Part shown: positions 32,597 to 43,825 of the stretch, piece by piece
Layout: each line of letters starts with the position of its first letter
How positions within the stretch are numbered: the first letter of the stretch is position 1
Assembly: GCA_002633025.1 (NCBI GenBank)
Contig: NMRB01000408.1
Span: 141,392-205,391 of the forward strand
DNA: 64,000 bases
Source: Notospermus geniculatus
Lineage: Eukaryota; Nemertea; Pilidiophora; Heteronemertea; Lineidae
Reading direction: 5' to 3'
Program-made: the position numbers and the translations under genes
The notes under the pieces: generated by a model
Told to the model about the DNA's origin: nothing
Databases searched by the model: none
Seen by the model: the letters and a program-made list of their open reading frames with translations, nothing else

Positions 32597-33262
32597 ATAA
32601 GTCGTCTCCAAATTTTGCAAATTTTCAACCCCAACCGGGGGTCTTCCTCAGGCACTTTCTAAATTTTAGTTAAGATCCCAGAAGTGAATGAGCTGGATCC
32701 TGTATAATGAGGAACCGGAGTGCCCAAAGGAGGCGCTGGGGAACAACTCCGTTTTAACACAAAATATACAATGCGTTGCGACGTAGAAAACGTCACTGAT
32801 GTCGCGCATCGTTCGTGACGTTATGTGCGATACGTCATTCAGAATCACTGACGTTGCTCTTCGGTCTGTTATTTACGCTAAAATAGTCAATTTCATCGAT
32901 GAAATTCAACATGTTCCCGCTTGAATTTTCGTTTGAAAACATTCAGATATATTGTGTCAGTCCTTTACTTGAAGATGAATGTGTAAAATTCGAAATTCAA
33001 TGGACTACTTCAGGAAAAATTAGGGCTAGAAGTAGGGTGTAGTTTCAGAATTAAATGGCAAATAACGTTGGCTTGACTTTCGACGTCATACCGGTAGTTT
33101 TAACTGAGTTGTTCTTCAGCGCCAAGTAACGGACTAGTTCCTCGGTTCCTCATTGGGATCCAGCTCATTCACTTCTGGGATCTTAACTGAAAAGTGCCTG
33201 AGGGAGACACTGGTTGGGGTAGAAAATTTGCAAAATACGGAGACGATTTATGTTTTCTGCCC
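32597..33262. repeat. Opposed pair of Penelope-like ends
   Basis: Arm 32597-32725 (minus) and arm 33130-33262 (plus) are reverse complements, sharing GGATCCAGCTCATTCACTTC and GGGATCTTAACT. Each then has a CTGAGGRAGAC hairpin and GAAAATTTGCAAAAT. The minus arm keeps a formally intact CUGANGA...GAAA hammerhead core with an ACCCC/GGGGT stem II; the plus arm has A9 changed to G. Same style as the 3' end at 31.3 kb. No protein remains. Confidence 0.5.
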
Positions 33263-33625
33263 TAACTGGAAAGTGCAGTAAAAATCTTCAAAAACACGAA
33301 ACCGTTTTTCAAAGAGGCCACAGATGGGAATTGGGGGTTTGAAACCAAGAGAGCGATTGCGGACCTAATATATACAATAATTCGATTGAATACGTGTCTT
33401 AAGTCTTGCAATCCTGTTTGTGTCATTCAAAACTCAGTGATTGGCTGACTTAATACGTGGAATAAATCGAGTGAAGGAACGCAACCGTTGGTCGAATTTT
33501 AGAAACACAAAAAACTCGCCAGTAATGTTGGCGGAATTAATACATGTAATATTTCCTTCCATACATGTATTAAAACGCTACCCTCATTGGTGGATGGCGT
33601 ACGCGACGAATTCGGGAATAATGTC
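33263..33625. other. No recognisable feature
   Basis: Spacer; nothing recognised. Confidence 0.4.
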
Positions 33626-33718
33626 AGAGTTTTCGCAAAGTTCCCGAAATCCTGTCTCTGTAATGCTGAACACAAGGATTGGCGTTCCTTTGCGTTTCTG
33701 GGGCTTTGCGAAAACTCT
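33626..33718. mobile_element. MITE, GGGAGTTTTCGCAAAGCCCCC family, short copy
   Basis: 93-bp hairpin with ends AGAGTTTTCGCAAAG and CTTTGCGAAAACTCT. Interior shorter and more diverged than copies at 16.5 and 23.0 kb. Confidence 0.7.
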
Positions 33719-34233
33719 CGATTCAATCGGCCTACGAGGGACTAGTCGCGCTTGGCCAGACGCTACGGACTCACCCCTTCGGTAAGTCACACTCCGCGTC
33801 TGGCTCTTTTAGACATTAACAGTCGTGAAGACCGCGTGGTGGCAGCACGGATCCTTGCGTTTTTCATGAAAGTAGTTTCGCGGAATTTCCGCGGCAATTA
33901 TGAGTGAGAAAGCGTGGTGATTGGCTGGAGCCCAGTGGAGTGCCATCTAGTGGTGTTCACGGCTTTTGAACCCCAAAGGTGCCGGTGTGTGTAAGACCGG
34001 GACGTCGGATACACACCGGGGCCGAGTGTAACGAGGGACGGGCATTTCACTCAATCGTGCCACATGACCAGGATTAGACCTGCGCTCGGTTGAAATTCTT
34101 CGGAGAACTCTGTAGAAATTATCAGATACGTCTTTGTTGCATGTGAATTAAAAACATGAATACGTTTGTCTACTCTCCTGTGAGTCTACGCGTTCATGTT
34201 CGCAACACACGCAGTATAACCTTTGGCCTGTAC
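33719..34233. other. No recognisable feature
   Basis: Downstream flank of the minus-strand receptor; no polyadenylation signal or repeat can be defended. Confidence 0.35.
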
Positions 34234-35350
34234 TCATCGCTTATGGAGGTTGGTGTGTCGCTTGGTCGGTGACTTGTCACCAGAATTGCGGGTATTCAAC
34301 GTAAAACAAAATAGCCCCCTTAAACCAGATCTAAACCGTCTACTGGTTACGCTGTATATGAAAATATTTCCAAAAGCATTTACCTGGGATAGAAAGTGAC
34401 AAGTGTAATACAAAGAGTGCAACCAAATCAATTGCTGGGAGGAAAATGCCAGTATGTAACGAAAAATAAGAAGAAGTATGAGATATACAGCATTCGGTGC
34501 CTCGAGGGGTATGAAAACTACCAAAACCCCCAACACCATAGCTGTGGCTGTATCGGCCTGACTTCTTCGGATGCCCGAATTGGTCTTAAGTTTGTTCTTT
34601 CTTCGTCTTCTGAGAGTAAGTACCACGCGGATGGTGATTATCAAAAGCGTCGCGATTGGGAGAAAAGCGCGTATCAGTATATGCGTGACTACCTGGTAGC
34701 CGATCATGTAAGCAGGAGTATCGTACAACTCGGAATGGCGCTCTTGTGGCCGCATTCTCCCCACACAAGGGTCGTATCGGTAGACGACGGTATAACCAAA
34801 TACGATTGGAATGGAGTGCACACATGAACCGATAAGAACACATGCGACGGCAATATATGCATTGCGTTTTGTACAGAAGGCGGCAGCCTGTAATGGCCTA
34901 CAAACAGCTACGTACCGCTCCACGGCAACGTACACAACAATGTAAACAGACGTCGTCTTCGAAAATGCAAGGAGACTGAAAATGTATCCATACGCCAAGT
35001 GGTGGAACTCCATGAAGGTATTCATCAACACAGTGTATTAGTGGATTCTTTTCAATGTATTACGCATGAATTCCATTATCAAATTGACGCTATCGGCGAC
35101 GGCTGAAGCCTTGAGTAAGATACATCTTGATGTGTACGGCTTTTCCTTCGTAAAGACAGCAAAGGCCATGCTATTCCCGACGAGGCCAACTGGCACGATC
35201 AGGAGCATCATAGGCGCCTGAAGAATGAATTTGAGATGGGCGATTGTTCCCTCAATAGGCTTTAGTCTGTACCCAGACAGACATTTTAACACGCGAACTG
35301 ATGTTGTAAAACTCGGTTAATTGGAACACTTCCGTCACGTTCGAATCCAT
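34234..35350 (-). pseudogene. Rhodopsin-family GPCR, two disabling changes
   Basis: Single-exon class A receptor of about 370 codons. An ATG at 35350 opens a frame beginning MDSNVTEVFQ with two N-glycosylation sites (NVT, NIS), as expected of an extracellular tail. It must shift by one base near 35285-35293 (an A4 run) to enter the TM1 frame (VGLVGNSMAF). TM2 follows. A TAA at 35040-35038 interrupts the loop before TM3. TM3 ends in VERYVAVCRPL (ERY). TM5-7 are complete, with EAPNAVYL in TM6 and GNIFIYS in place of NPxxY, then SRRFRSGLRGLFCF. Total span is 372 codons plus one base, fitting a one-base insertion. Style is close to FMRFamide-receptor-like proteins. Alternatives: sequencing error or a segregating null allele. 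Confidence 0.8.
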
Positions 35351-36059
35351 AGTGGGTACAACGAATATTTTGAAACTACATACGTAAAGTCGATTATTCC
35401 TACTTACAGTATCTGCAGCTCATGATGTATCAACGACCTGCGAGTAAGGCACACTGTGCTAATGTCGTCTAAACCAGTGTACCCAGGTTACAGGGTAAGG
35501 ATGGTTAGCGGTGACGATTAGGGTCAGGGCTAGGTTTAGGATTAGGCTAGGGGTCAGTGACAAGGGTTGAGGGTTAGGGTTATGGGCGTGGGCTAGGAAT
35601 TAGCGCGTAGGATCAGGACTGGACGACATTCACCCATTCAGCGTGAGTAAGCCCTATGAATGACGGAAGGAAAATCTTGTTTTCCGGAGTCACTGATTGT
35701 ATCAGTTGGCATACACAGATTTTCACAAAGACGTGAAAGAAGTCTGCAGACGGAATACGGTCAACTTCCTTGTCTTCAAAAGAAATGCGTTGATTGTTTG
35801 TACGGACTTGTATTTCTACATACGTGTACAGTACATGTAGGAGAAGTTCTCTCGTCTTTGTCTAACTGCAAATCTTTTATGCAAGACATACTACCCATGT
35901 CATGAATTATGAAACGTGTTACGTTGATCGGAGTTATAGGCCTACAATTTCAGGATTCCACATAGTAATATGTTATTCTGATTACATTTTCAATTTAGGC
36001 AAAACATCTCTTATTTTTCTGTGCTTTGTCTTTAGAACCGTGTTCTGACTTTAACTCCT
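35351..36059. other. Spacer with degenerate TTAGGG-like tract
   Basis: 35518-35612 has many TTAGGG, TAGGGT and GGCTAGG variants. Elsewhere nothing is recognised; the short plus-strand frame at 35660-35905 has no domain. Confidence 0.45.
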
Positions 36060-36395
36060 GCCGCTGTTTCAAACCAATACCCACTACGCTCTGAAACTGC
36101 TTCATTTGATGCGATTCTCAAAGTATCACCAATAGACGGCATTAGCTGTTCGATTCGTGGAATCTCCACTGGAAATCTGCCGCCAGTATGAATATACATG
36201 TACAGTGTACATTCTGTACACGTATCATAGCCAATCAGAAAGTGTGTTACGGCGGCGTCGGTTAAACCTGTGAGGATGGCTTATGATTGGATTCCGTATC
36301 AACAGCGCCGTCAGTTGATGATGCCTCTGGCGCCAATCATGCCAGTATTTAGTACGTCTGTACCAACTGGACACTGGGGACGAGTCTAGTTCTGA
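36060..36395 (-). repeat. Old dispersed element, uninterrupted copy
   Basis: Reverse complement of the two blocks at 22010-22225 and 22787-22915, here adjacent. It shows that these belong to one repeat and gives the pre-insertion layout. Similarity is roughly 75-80%. Confidence 0.65.
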
Positions 36396-36906
36396 CTGTA
36401 AACATGCTTTCGTGACCAAGTCGGCCACACTACCATGGCTTACTGTACTCTAAAGCGAGAACGCTGCACAAAGTAAAAAAATAATTTTCAGTGTGAACCT
36501 GACGAAATGACTTTCTTCATCAGGAAGCAATGCCGGGGAAATGAAGAGTACCGAAGCTGTGAGAACTGTGCACCCATCTTACGATTCCAATACCTCCATC
36601 AGTCTAGAAGTAATTGGTACAATTCCACAGGTATCTCCCCAAAACGTGATTAATTACCTTAATAACGTAGGAAAATGGAAAACGCTCCTAGAAATGAAAT
36701 TATGACTAATGATTGCGAGAAAATACCCCGTCCCCTGTGTAGCGAAATTTTCATAAGAGGGAATGCGAGAGGAATAATACATGTAATTATTATTGGGGAA
36801 TTTGAACAATATTATTCACAGTATCAAGATTGATGAAGGGCATCTTTGATATTATGACAATACAGCAATATCCAATGTAGCCAACTCAAGGTTCATATCA
36901 TATTCA
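36396..36906. other. No recognisable feature
   Basis: AT-rich; no gene or repeat partner seen. Confidence 0.4.
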
Positions 36907-37261
36907 TATATGTGACCCGTCACATCAGATCAGGTATTAAGTCGCTCTGAGCTTGGCAGGTTGAAACCAACGTTTTGTCAATTTCAGTAGGCCCAGACTT
37001 ATTGTCTGCCTTTTGTAAAATCTGAGCAATTACAATTCTTCCTTTATCTTCTGGAGTTAAAGCTGAACTGCGTGAACAAAAAGCCCCCATGCGACGAGCA
37101 AGAGAAATGCTAACGCCCTGCAAACACCTCAGGCTCAGAACATGATAGACCCCACGACGCCAGGAGGGCGCCACCTTATTTGTCTTCTAGCTGTCATGGT
37201 GTCAACAACCTCTGGTGAGCTCCTGCTGGACACTTTTTTGAAAGAAAAAGTTTTGACCCAG

Positions 37262-37330
37262 CCGGGAATCGAACCCGCGCCCTGTTATCTTCGTTCCACC
37301 GTCTTCCCCATTCGGCCACATCGAACTTGT
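37262..37330 (-). repeat. tRNA-like sequence inside foldback loop (minus)
   Basis: Box A-like TGGCCGAATGG and perfect box B GGTTCGATTCC on the minus strand; T stem pairs 4 of 5. Followed by CTTTTTC, a possible Pol III stop. Acceptor stem is poor, so tRNA pseudogene is more likely than tRNA. Confidence 0.45.
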
Positions 37331-37427
37331 TGGTGGCTTCCCATGTTTTCTCTCATTCGTAGTATTATTACGTAAGGCGAAGGCCTACGTCTATGACAAA
37401 CACAAATCATGCCCTTGTCAGCTGGCT

Positions 37428-37510
37428 CGTTGGCCGAGTGGATAGAGTGGTGGATTACAAATCAGAAGGTTGATGGTTTGAATCCCGTCTAAAATGACTT
37501 GAATTTTTTT
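37428..37510 (+). repeat. tRNA-like sequence inside foldback loop (plus)
   Basis: Box A TGGCCGAGTGG, box B-like GGTTTGAATCC, then a run of ten T. T and acceptor stems are weak. Divergent from the one at 37262. Confidence 0.45.
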
Positions 37511-37786
37511 TTTCTTTGAGTAGTGTACATGTAAGCGGTATTCGGAGATGTTGAAAGCTCTGTTGCCCAAAGGTAAATAAGGTGGCGCCCTCCTGGCATC
37601 GTGGGGTCTATCATGTTCTGAGCCTTCGTTTGAGGTGTTTGCAGGGCGTTAGCATTTCTCTTGCTCGCCGCATGAGGGCTTTTTGTTCATGCAGTTCAGC
37701 TTTAATTTTAGTTCATCCTGGGTCACATCTTGTGCGACTTAATACCTAGTGATTTGATGCGATGGGGTCACATATATTTTGTCCGG

Positions 37787-38005
37787 CCACGTCTTACTTT
37801 GACGCAATGGAGTGCGAAAGTCATGTAATGTGGCAGACATTTGCGGTTTTTAATCATGCCTGTCGACCATGTTGTGGTCATTCCCCGATTGTTCGCGCTC
37901 TCCACCGGTTATTCAAGAGCCGTGTGTGATTAAAGGTCCGTGGAAAATCCAACTATATAAATTTCCTAATTTCCGCACTCCATTGGGTCAAAGTTGGATG
38001 TTGCC
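37787..38005. mobile_element. MITE, AAGTCYGGCAACATC family, copy 3, split by a SINE
   Basis: Matches 673-902 and 1805-2035 through TGATTAAAGGTCCGTGGAAA and CATTGGGTCAAAG. Its right terminus resumes after the SINE at 38302 (TTGCCAGACT). Confidence 0.75.
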
Positions 38006-38301
38006 ATGGTGGTGTGGTGGTTCGGGTCTCCGACTAGCGGTCAGAGGATCCCGGGTTCGAATCCCACTGTGGCGTGAGACCTTGGGCAAGTCTCTTTACC
38101 TCACTGGCCTCTCTCCACCCAGGTGTGTATAAATGGGTACCGGTCGGAACTGCTCAGATTGTAGCGCTGAATGAGCAGCTCATCTGAGTTCTACTGAAAG
38201 GTTTCAGGATAGGCTGGGGTTAAAGTGTAAAGTCGGATGACACCTCTACCGTTGAGTGATATCAGACTATGAACCCAAACTTTAACTTTTTAAAAAACTT
38301 C
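38006..38301 (+). mobile_element. tRNA-derived SINE
   Basis: The 5' tRNA-like head (box A GTGGTGTGGTGG, box B GGGTTCGAATCCC) is followed by the body motif CCTTGGGCAAGTCTCTTTAC, a GGTGTGTATAAATGGGTACC block and an A/T-rich tail. Flanked by a short direct repeat TTGCC (38001-38005, 38302-38306) inside the MITE. A diverged head occurs at 50938-51009. SINEs move by borrowing LINE enzymes. Confidence 0.8.
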
Positions 38302-38306
38302 TTGCC

Positions 38307-38664
38307 AGACTATACCACGAGTAAGTGTAACCGAATGCCCGTCCATCCGTACTCTGCATCCACAATGTGGAAGAATGTGTCCTTGACCTTAATTTCCACC
38401 AACATTGCACTCCGACAAGCGAGACAAGTGATCAGTGAGTAGAAGGTAATTGGCGGTGTCAAAAGCTCTTTGACATCTTGATACCACCCCCAAGATAACG
38501 GGGAACGTGAAATGATAATTGTCCATGGATCTGTTTACTCGTGACCCATTCTGTAACAGAATGAAGGAAGACACATGGTCAAAGCACATCCGCCACATAG
38601 CATTGATCTGTTGTACCTTGAATGATCCTACCAAGTATTTCCCATTTGAACTTTAAAGGAGCCA
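38307..38664. other. No recognisable feature
   Basis: Nothing recognised. Confidence 0.4.
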
Positions 38665-38668
38665 GGTG

Positions 38669-39087
38669 TGATAAAATCTAATGTCACCACCCGCCTGATG
38701 TCCCCCTGCATTGTTTGTCACAGGATTAAGGGTCTTGGTCTCTCTAGAGTTCAATTCAATGGTGCCGCTTAAAGAAGTTCGATGTCCAAGTGGTAAACAA
38801 ACCAGTTTGTTTACAAACAGTGGTCGGCAAACTAGTTTTATTCCTTCGTGAAGGTGGCAGCACCAGTAGCGCCCCGTGACCGTTAGACTGGCGCCCGGTC
38901 CAATGCAACTCACTCACGATATTCACGTCAGTACATATCGCCGACAATAGGTGGCAGCACCGCAGGCGTCGCGTGGATAGAGAACCAGTGAGTGAGTGTT
39001 TACAACTTGGACGTCCATCTCCTTTAATCCGTAAAAGTATTGTTGGGGGACATCACATATCGGGGGACATTAGATTCTACTTCACCG
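38669..39087. repeat. Inverted pair, AATCTAATGTC...GATGTCCCCC arms
   Basis: Arms of about 45 bases at 38669-38712 and 39040-39087 are complementary, with GATGTCCCCC repeated. Target duplication not resolved. Interior includes two GGTGGCAGCACC words in direct orientation about 95 bases apart. Confidence 0.5.
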
Positions 39088-41660
39088 GTATTGCAACTTT
39101 TTTCCGACAGCTGACACCACCATCGCCGAGCGCGCCACTCTCCAACCCCAGAGATCTACGTTGTCGCGAATGGACCCGATGTACTCCGTACATTTTGTAA
39201 TGGTTTTTTTGTAGTTCGTAATTGCAGCCGCTAGGTGGCACCCGGCGGCGGTCGAAATCAATCTGAAGGTCACCACCATCGTTCCTCGGCTAAGACCTCT
39301 GAAAACGGCTAAACAGAGCACAATATTCTTGTGCTCTTCTACATGTATGCTACAAATTATTTTGATAAAGTAGCCTAATCGTACCAAAAATTAACATTTC
39401 TTCCAGTATTTGTAAAAATACTACTATTTTAACATTCCGTTGGGTGTTCAATGTTTTATTAACAAACAAAGTACGAACTCTTTCGAATCCCTACGCCATT
39501 GCTTGTGCAACGGTCATAAATGCAGCCGCCTTGAACAATGCATTTGCACTGTGCAAAAGTAGTACCGGTACCGGTCTTGGCATTTCCAGAGTTTAATGTA
39601 GCAATGTTGAACTCTGGGTTGGAGAATGAGTCGAAATATCGATAAGAGATCGCATACCGTGCTCCCTTAAGTTCGGACGCCAGCCCCCACTTTCAGTACT
39701 ATATGGTAATCTGGAACTTGGTAACCAGCTTAACAACAGATTGAAGTACTCTTGAGGTCTTCATCTGACGTTACTTCTCGTACTAATATCCTAAATACTT
39801 TAGGTGACGGCTCGAGAGTAGCAACAAAGAATTTGTGACCTGGAGTAAGGTTCAGTTGCAGAATCCAGTACGTGTACTTTCAAAGCCATGCTGGCGATCA
39901 CCGGAACGTGTTCACATTCGTTTTGCAAAATGAGTGACCAGGCCATTCTGGTTTAATAACATTTATGCGCCCAAACTCGCCGTTTGGCGAGCGTGGCATG
40001 TAGGGTGTTGGTTAAACCTCGTCCCAAAGTAACCCTCTAGTGTCAAGATTGGTCTGGGGTCTACGTTGACTGACTCCAAAGTGCAAACCTGACATGTTGT
40101 GACGAAATGGCTATATCTCCGGAACGGAAACAGCTACGAAGCCCGACTAGCGCCAAAAGAAAGAGGAGAATTTTATTTGCAAATTTTCCGACGCGTAGGA
40201 GCAACGGTTTTCGAGATATAGACGTTTAAAGATTGGCAACCCGACAAAAACGTAGGCCGGATTTGTTTATTTCCTCACAACTTGCATCTTTGGCTCTGGC
40301 CTGTTTCTCTCACAGACATTTTGGAAGAAGCAAACCTCCATGAGGTCGTGGCCCATTTCGGTGCCTCCAGAATGAGTGGCTTGACGCCAGTTTTGATTGC
40401 AATTTCGGGGAGCTAGGTGCGTTGTTGTATACACATGAGAAATTCATGTTACACAATCTACACTTTTCAAATTAATCCGGGCACAAAGGGGTTAAAATGC
40501 AATACTGATAAATACTAGTACATGTACAAAAGTGACTGAATTTCTGTTCAACTGATCAAACACTTACAGCAGCGGAAGGAGATTAAAGCTACATGTGTAC
40601 GTTGATTTTTTTTAAATATTACGTGTACGATCATGGTATTTTGGAAAGGTGACACGTTATTTGAGATCCAAGGGAAGAGCAGCAGCCACCATGCACCCAT
40701 CCAAAGATCTTGATTTTTCTTACTCAGGGTTCGCCATTCCTGATCATTTAATCATGTTCTCGTTTCAGATTCGCCACGCAGTCTTCGGTATTAAGCACCC
40801 GTGATTGGCCGCAACGGACCGGGTTAATGAGGCCCGCAGGGACGACTGACCTCCATGACGTGACAACTGGCAAAAGCCAACGTGGGCCAGCCGATATGAA
40901 TGGCTCGAAGCCAACAAAACTGGTTCCAACTTTGACGAATGGACATTACATGCATTGTAGTCGGCGTCTAAAAGTATCACAAATGACGTTGTAGAAACAA
41001 ACGTGACGGAGAAACCCGACGATGAAGTATGGAATATTTCTATATAAATTGTTCATTAAGATCTCGGAAATTTCATATCTTTATGTGACCGAGCTGAGTT
41101 TTTCGCATTAACAATCCCGATGCTTGCGCACGAGTTGGACACGTGAGTTTCATCATTCTATCGAGAGAGCAGACTGATCCATCCACGGCCATTAATATTT
41201 TGGATTGATTACTTATTTTGCGTTTACCTTCGGATAATTACTATAAGGGAATTTGATATGCTGTCGATATCGTAAAATTACTGGCGCAGCTGCATCCCGG
41301 AAATGCCGATCGGAGTGCCAGTCGTCCGGTCAACCTGCCAGCTGACGAGCCGCGTTTTCCATACACCCGAGTCAAAATGGCGGATGTTCAGTCGTCCGTT
41401 TTGGTTACCGCCGAAACAGACCATGATCCTCCTGATTCAGAGACAAGCATGGATTCGAATCAAGATCTGTAGCAACGTCTACAACGAATCACAAGGCACC
41501 GAACTTCTTTTCTGTGTCGGCCATCGGATTTCGGGGCCGAAAAATTGTAACTCAAGAAATTTTGTGATTCGAATGAATTACTCAGGGTACTCTGGCGACA
41601 TCTGAGAGGAGGTCGGTGTGAAATTTGGTGGGTCCGATTTCGCCCCTCTGGTCTGAAATC
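39088..41660. other. Long featureless stretch
   Basis: About 2.6 kb with no convincing exon, RNA gene or repeat partner in the window. Frames reach at most about 100 codons, without domain-like order. A spliced gene with short exons cannot be excluded by eye. Confidence 0.4.
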
Positions 41661-41675
41661 AGCAAGGTTATACCA

Positions 41676-43264
41676 TAAAGGAATCCAACAAAAAGGTTTA
41701 ACTTCGAACGATGAAGTAACTGAGGGGTACACTTCATGGCCCGTATGCACCAACCTCAGATTAGCCCCAATTCGGCTTAAGCCAAACTTAAGCTCGAGCC
41801 TTAAGTTTTGATCCTATTGCACCAACCACAGTTGATCCAGAATTCGGGCTTAAGCTCTTGAATAACAATGCAGAAGTTTAGGATCAACTCTGGCTTAAGC
41901 TCTTGACATACTTGAATAACAGCTTTAAGTTATGGATCAGATAAGCTACAGCTTAAACCCAAATTCGGATCAGTTGGTGCATACGGGCCCATGTTTTGCC
42001 ACCAGATGTCTCTCACTGCCTGAATTTTGGCTTTACGTAATAGGCAGGAGCTTCAACTTTTTTATGGTAGTGGGGTACATGAATCTGTCAACTTGATGCC
42101 TTGAATTCCATTTCTGACGATAATAGAGCGATTTTCAGCACTGTCCATATGCAAATGTACGTTAGCCTATTCAAATGTACACAGATGAACCTGCGCTCTC
42201 ATCGTTCGTGGAGTTCTCATTAATTCAGTCCTTTTGTATCATAAGATCAGCTGGTCGGAATTCAAAACAATTTGCAGTAAACATGCAGAAGGGGCTTGCC
42301 TATCATATGAAAGAGTCAGAATGCAAATCCGTTGAGGTTTAAAGGGATAGTGTCCACATTTATAAAATGCTAAATTTGTCAGTTGAACCTTTATTTTTGA
42401 TTCCTTCATGGTTATACCTATTACTTGTCATGTGAAAAGTATTCAAGTTGTGATGTAAGCCGTTTGTCGCTTGATCACCCTAAGACTTTATTGACTTTCT
42501 GCCATCCATGTGAAGATCTTTCTTTCGCAAAATATGATTAATGACCTCCGATTTACCAAAACGAACGATTGGATCACTTCATCTCTTGAACCAAGATCAA
42601 CCGTATCGGGGCTTGCGTTTCGATTGATATTATTTTTTGCAGTGCAGGCTTCCGATTTTGTCTTGAAAATCCGATTGACATGATAACCGCTGTGACAGGA
42701 ATCGGTCAGAATCTAATGTCATTCCCACTATAATGTAAGTCCGGTGTTATTGTTCAACGAGGGATCAGGACACATCATAAAGGAATCAACCATAAAGGTT
42801 TAACTGCGAACGATGAGCTTACTGAGGGATACACTTCCTGTGTTGCCACCAGATGTCTCTCACTGCCTGAATTTTGGCTTTACGTAATAGGCACGAGCTT
42901 CTACTTTTTTTGTGGTGAAGAGGTACATGAACCTGCCAACATGATGCTTTGAATTCCATTTCTGACGATAACTGAGCTATTTCCAGCACAATTAGTGTTC
43001 CATGTACAAATGTACGTCAGCCTATTCAAATGTACACCGATGACCCTGAACACACATCGTTCGTGGGATTCTCATTAATTCAGACCTTTTGTATCATAAG
43101 ATCAACTAGTCGGAATTCAACAAAATTTGCAGTGAATGTGCAGAAGGGTCTTGCCTATCACATGGAAACGTCAGAATGCAAATCTGTTGGGTTTTAAAGG
43201 GATATTGTCCACATTTATAAAATACTAAATTTGTCAGTTGAACCTTTATGGTTGATTCCTTTAT
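41676..43264 (+). repeat. Tandem direct duplication, about 0.5-kb unit
   Basis: Copy 1 (41676-42414) and copy 2 (42775-43264) are about 85% alike along their length, from AAAGGAATC...AAAGGTTTAACT to GTCAGTTGAACCTTTATGGTTGATTCC (the last seen with small changes). Copy 1 is longer because of the MITE at 41738-41989. No coding frame is conserved between copies. Confidence 0.85.
41738..41989. mobile_element. MITE, GGCCCGTATGCACCAAC, 3-bp CAT duplication
   Basis: 252 bp with inverted ends GGCCCGTATGCACCAAC and the complement; CAT directly outside (41735-41737, 41990-41992). The second tandem copy shows the empty site (near 42835), proving the boundaries. A 3-bp duplication fits PIF/Harbinger-type transposition. 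Confidence 0.85.
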
Positions 43265-43529
43265 GGACACATGTATATTGTCGATGAGGGAGAGTGATTT
43301 GCGGTACACTCCACAACAAGGGTTATGGTAAAACTGGGCTCGCATATCACAACGCCAACCGATCATACACGTTATATGCCTACGTGAGGGCCTCAAAATG
43401 TGGGCCTGGCGACATGCATGTCTGGTCCATGTCTTCATGTCTGCATGTCTGAATCATTTTTGGGAACCATGTCGCAGACATATGAAGTCGCAGATATAAG
43501 GTATCACGCACAGGTTAATTTACAAACAT

Positions 43530-43669
43530 GGGGCCATATTCACGAAGCCGTCGCAACTTGCCTGCGCGCAAGTCTTGTTTGGCTGCACATGTCCGCCCTA
43601 TTGTTCACTGGCTGCCTTACAATAGATTTGCGTGTACGCAAAGTTGCGAAGACTTCATGAATATGGCGC
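43530..43669. mobile_element. MITE, GGGGCCATATTCACGAAG family, copy 2
   Basis: 140 bp, ends GGGGCCATATTCACGAAGCC and the mutated complement; interior CCCTATTGTTCAC shared with 26655-26797. Confidence 0.75.
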
Positions 43670-43825
43670 ATGGTTCGCGAAGATGATTCCGATGTAGGAA
43701 GTGGTTTTTTTTTATGAATCATGTAAAATAACAACGGGTTCGTATTGTAGGCCTGTACTTTTCTCAAGCGCTGGTTCTGTTCTCAAGGTAAACGTCAATG
43801 GTTATGGTCTCCAACAAAGTAGAAC

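Larger units (their letters stand above)
36909..37774. mobile_element. Foldback element, TATGTGACCC family, carrying tRNA-like sequences
   Basis: 866 bp, TA on both flanks (36907-36908, 37775-37776). Outer TIR TATGTGACCC matches 12233-12977. Inverted arms of about 200 bases (to 37163, from 37577) share GCCAGGAGGGCGCCACCTTA or close variants. The unpaired loop holds two divergent tRNA-like sequences. Confidence 0.8.

Noticed and set aside
37428-37510. Functional tRNA gene
   Set aside because: Boxes A and B and a T run are present, but acceptor and T stems do not pair and it sits in a transposon loop.
40080-40270. Possible exon (balanced base composition, few stops)
   Set aside because: No frame stays open with splice signals and no protein-like motif is visible.
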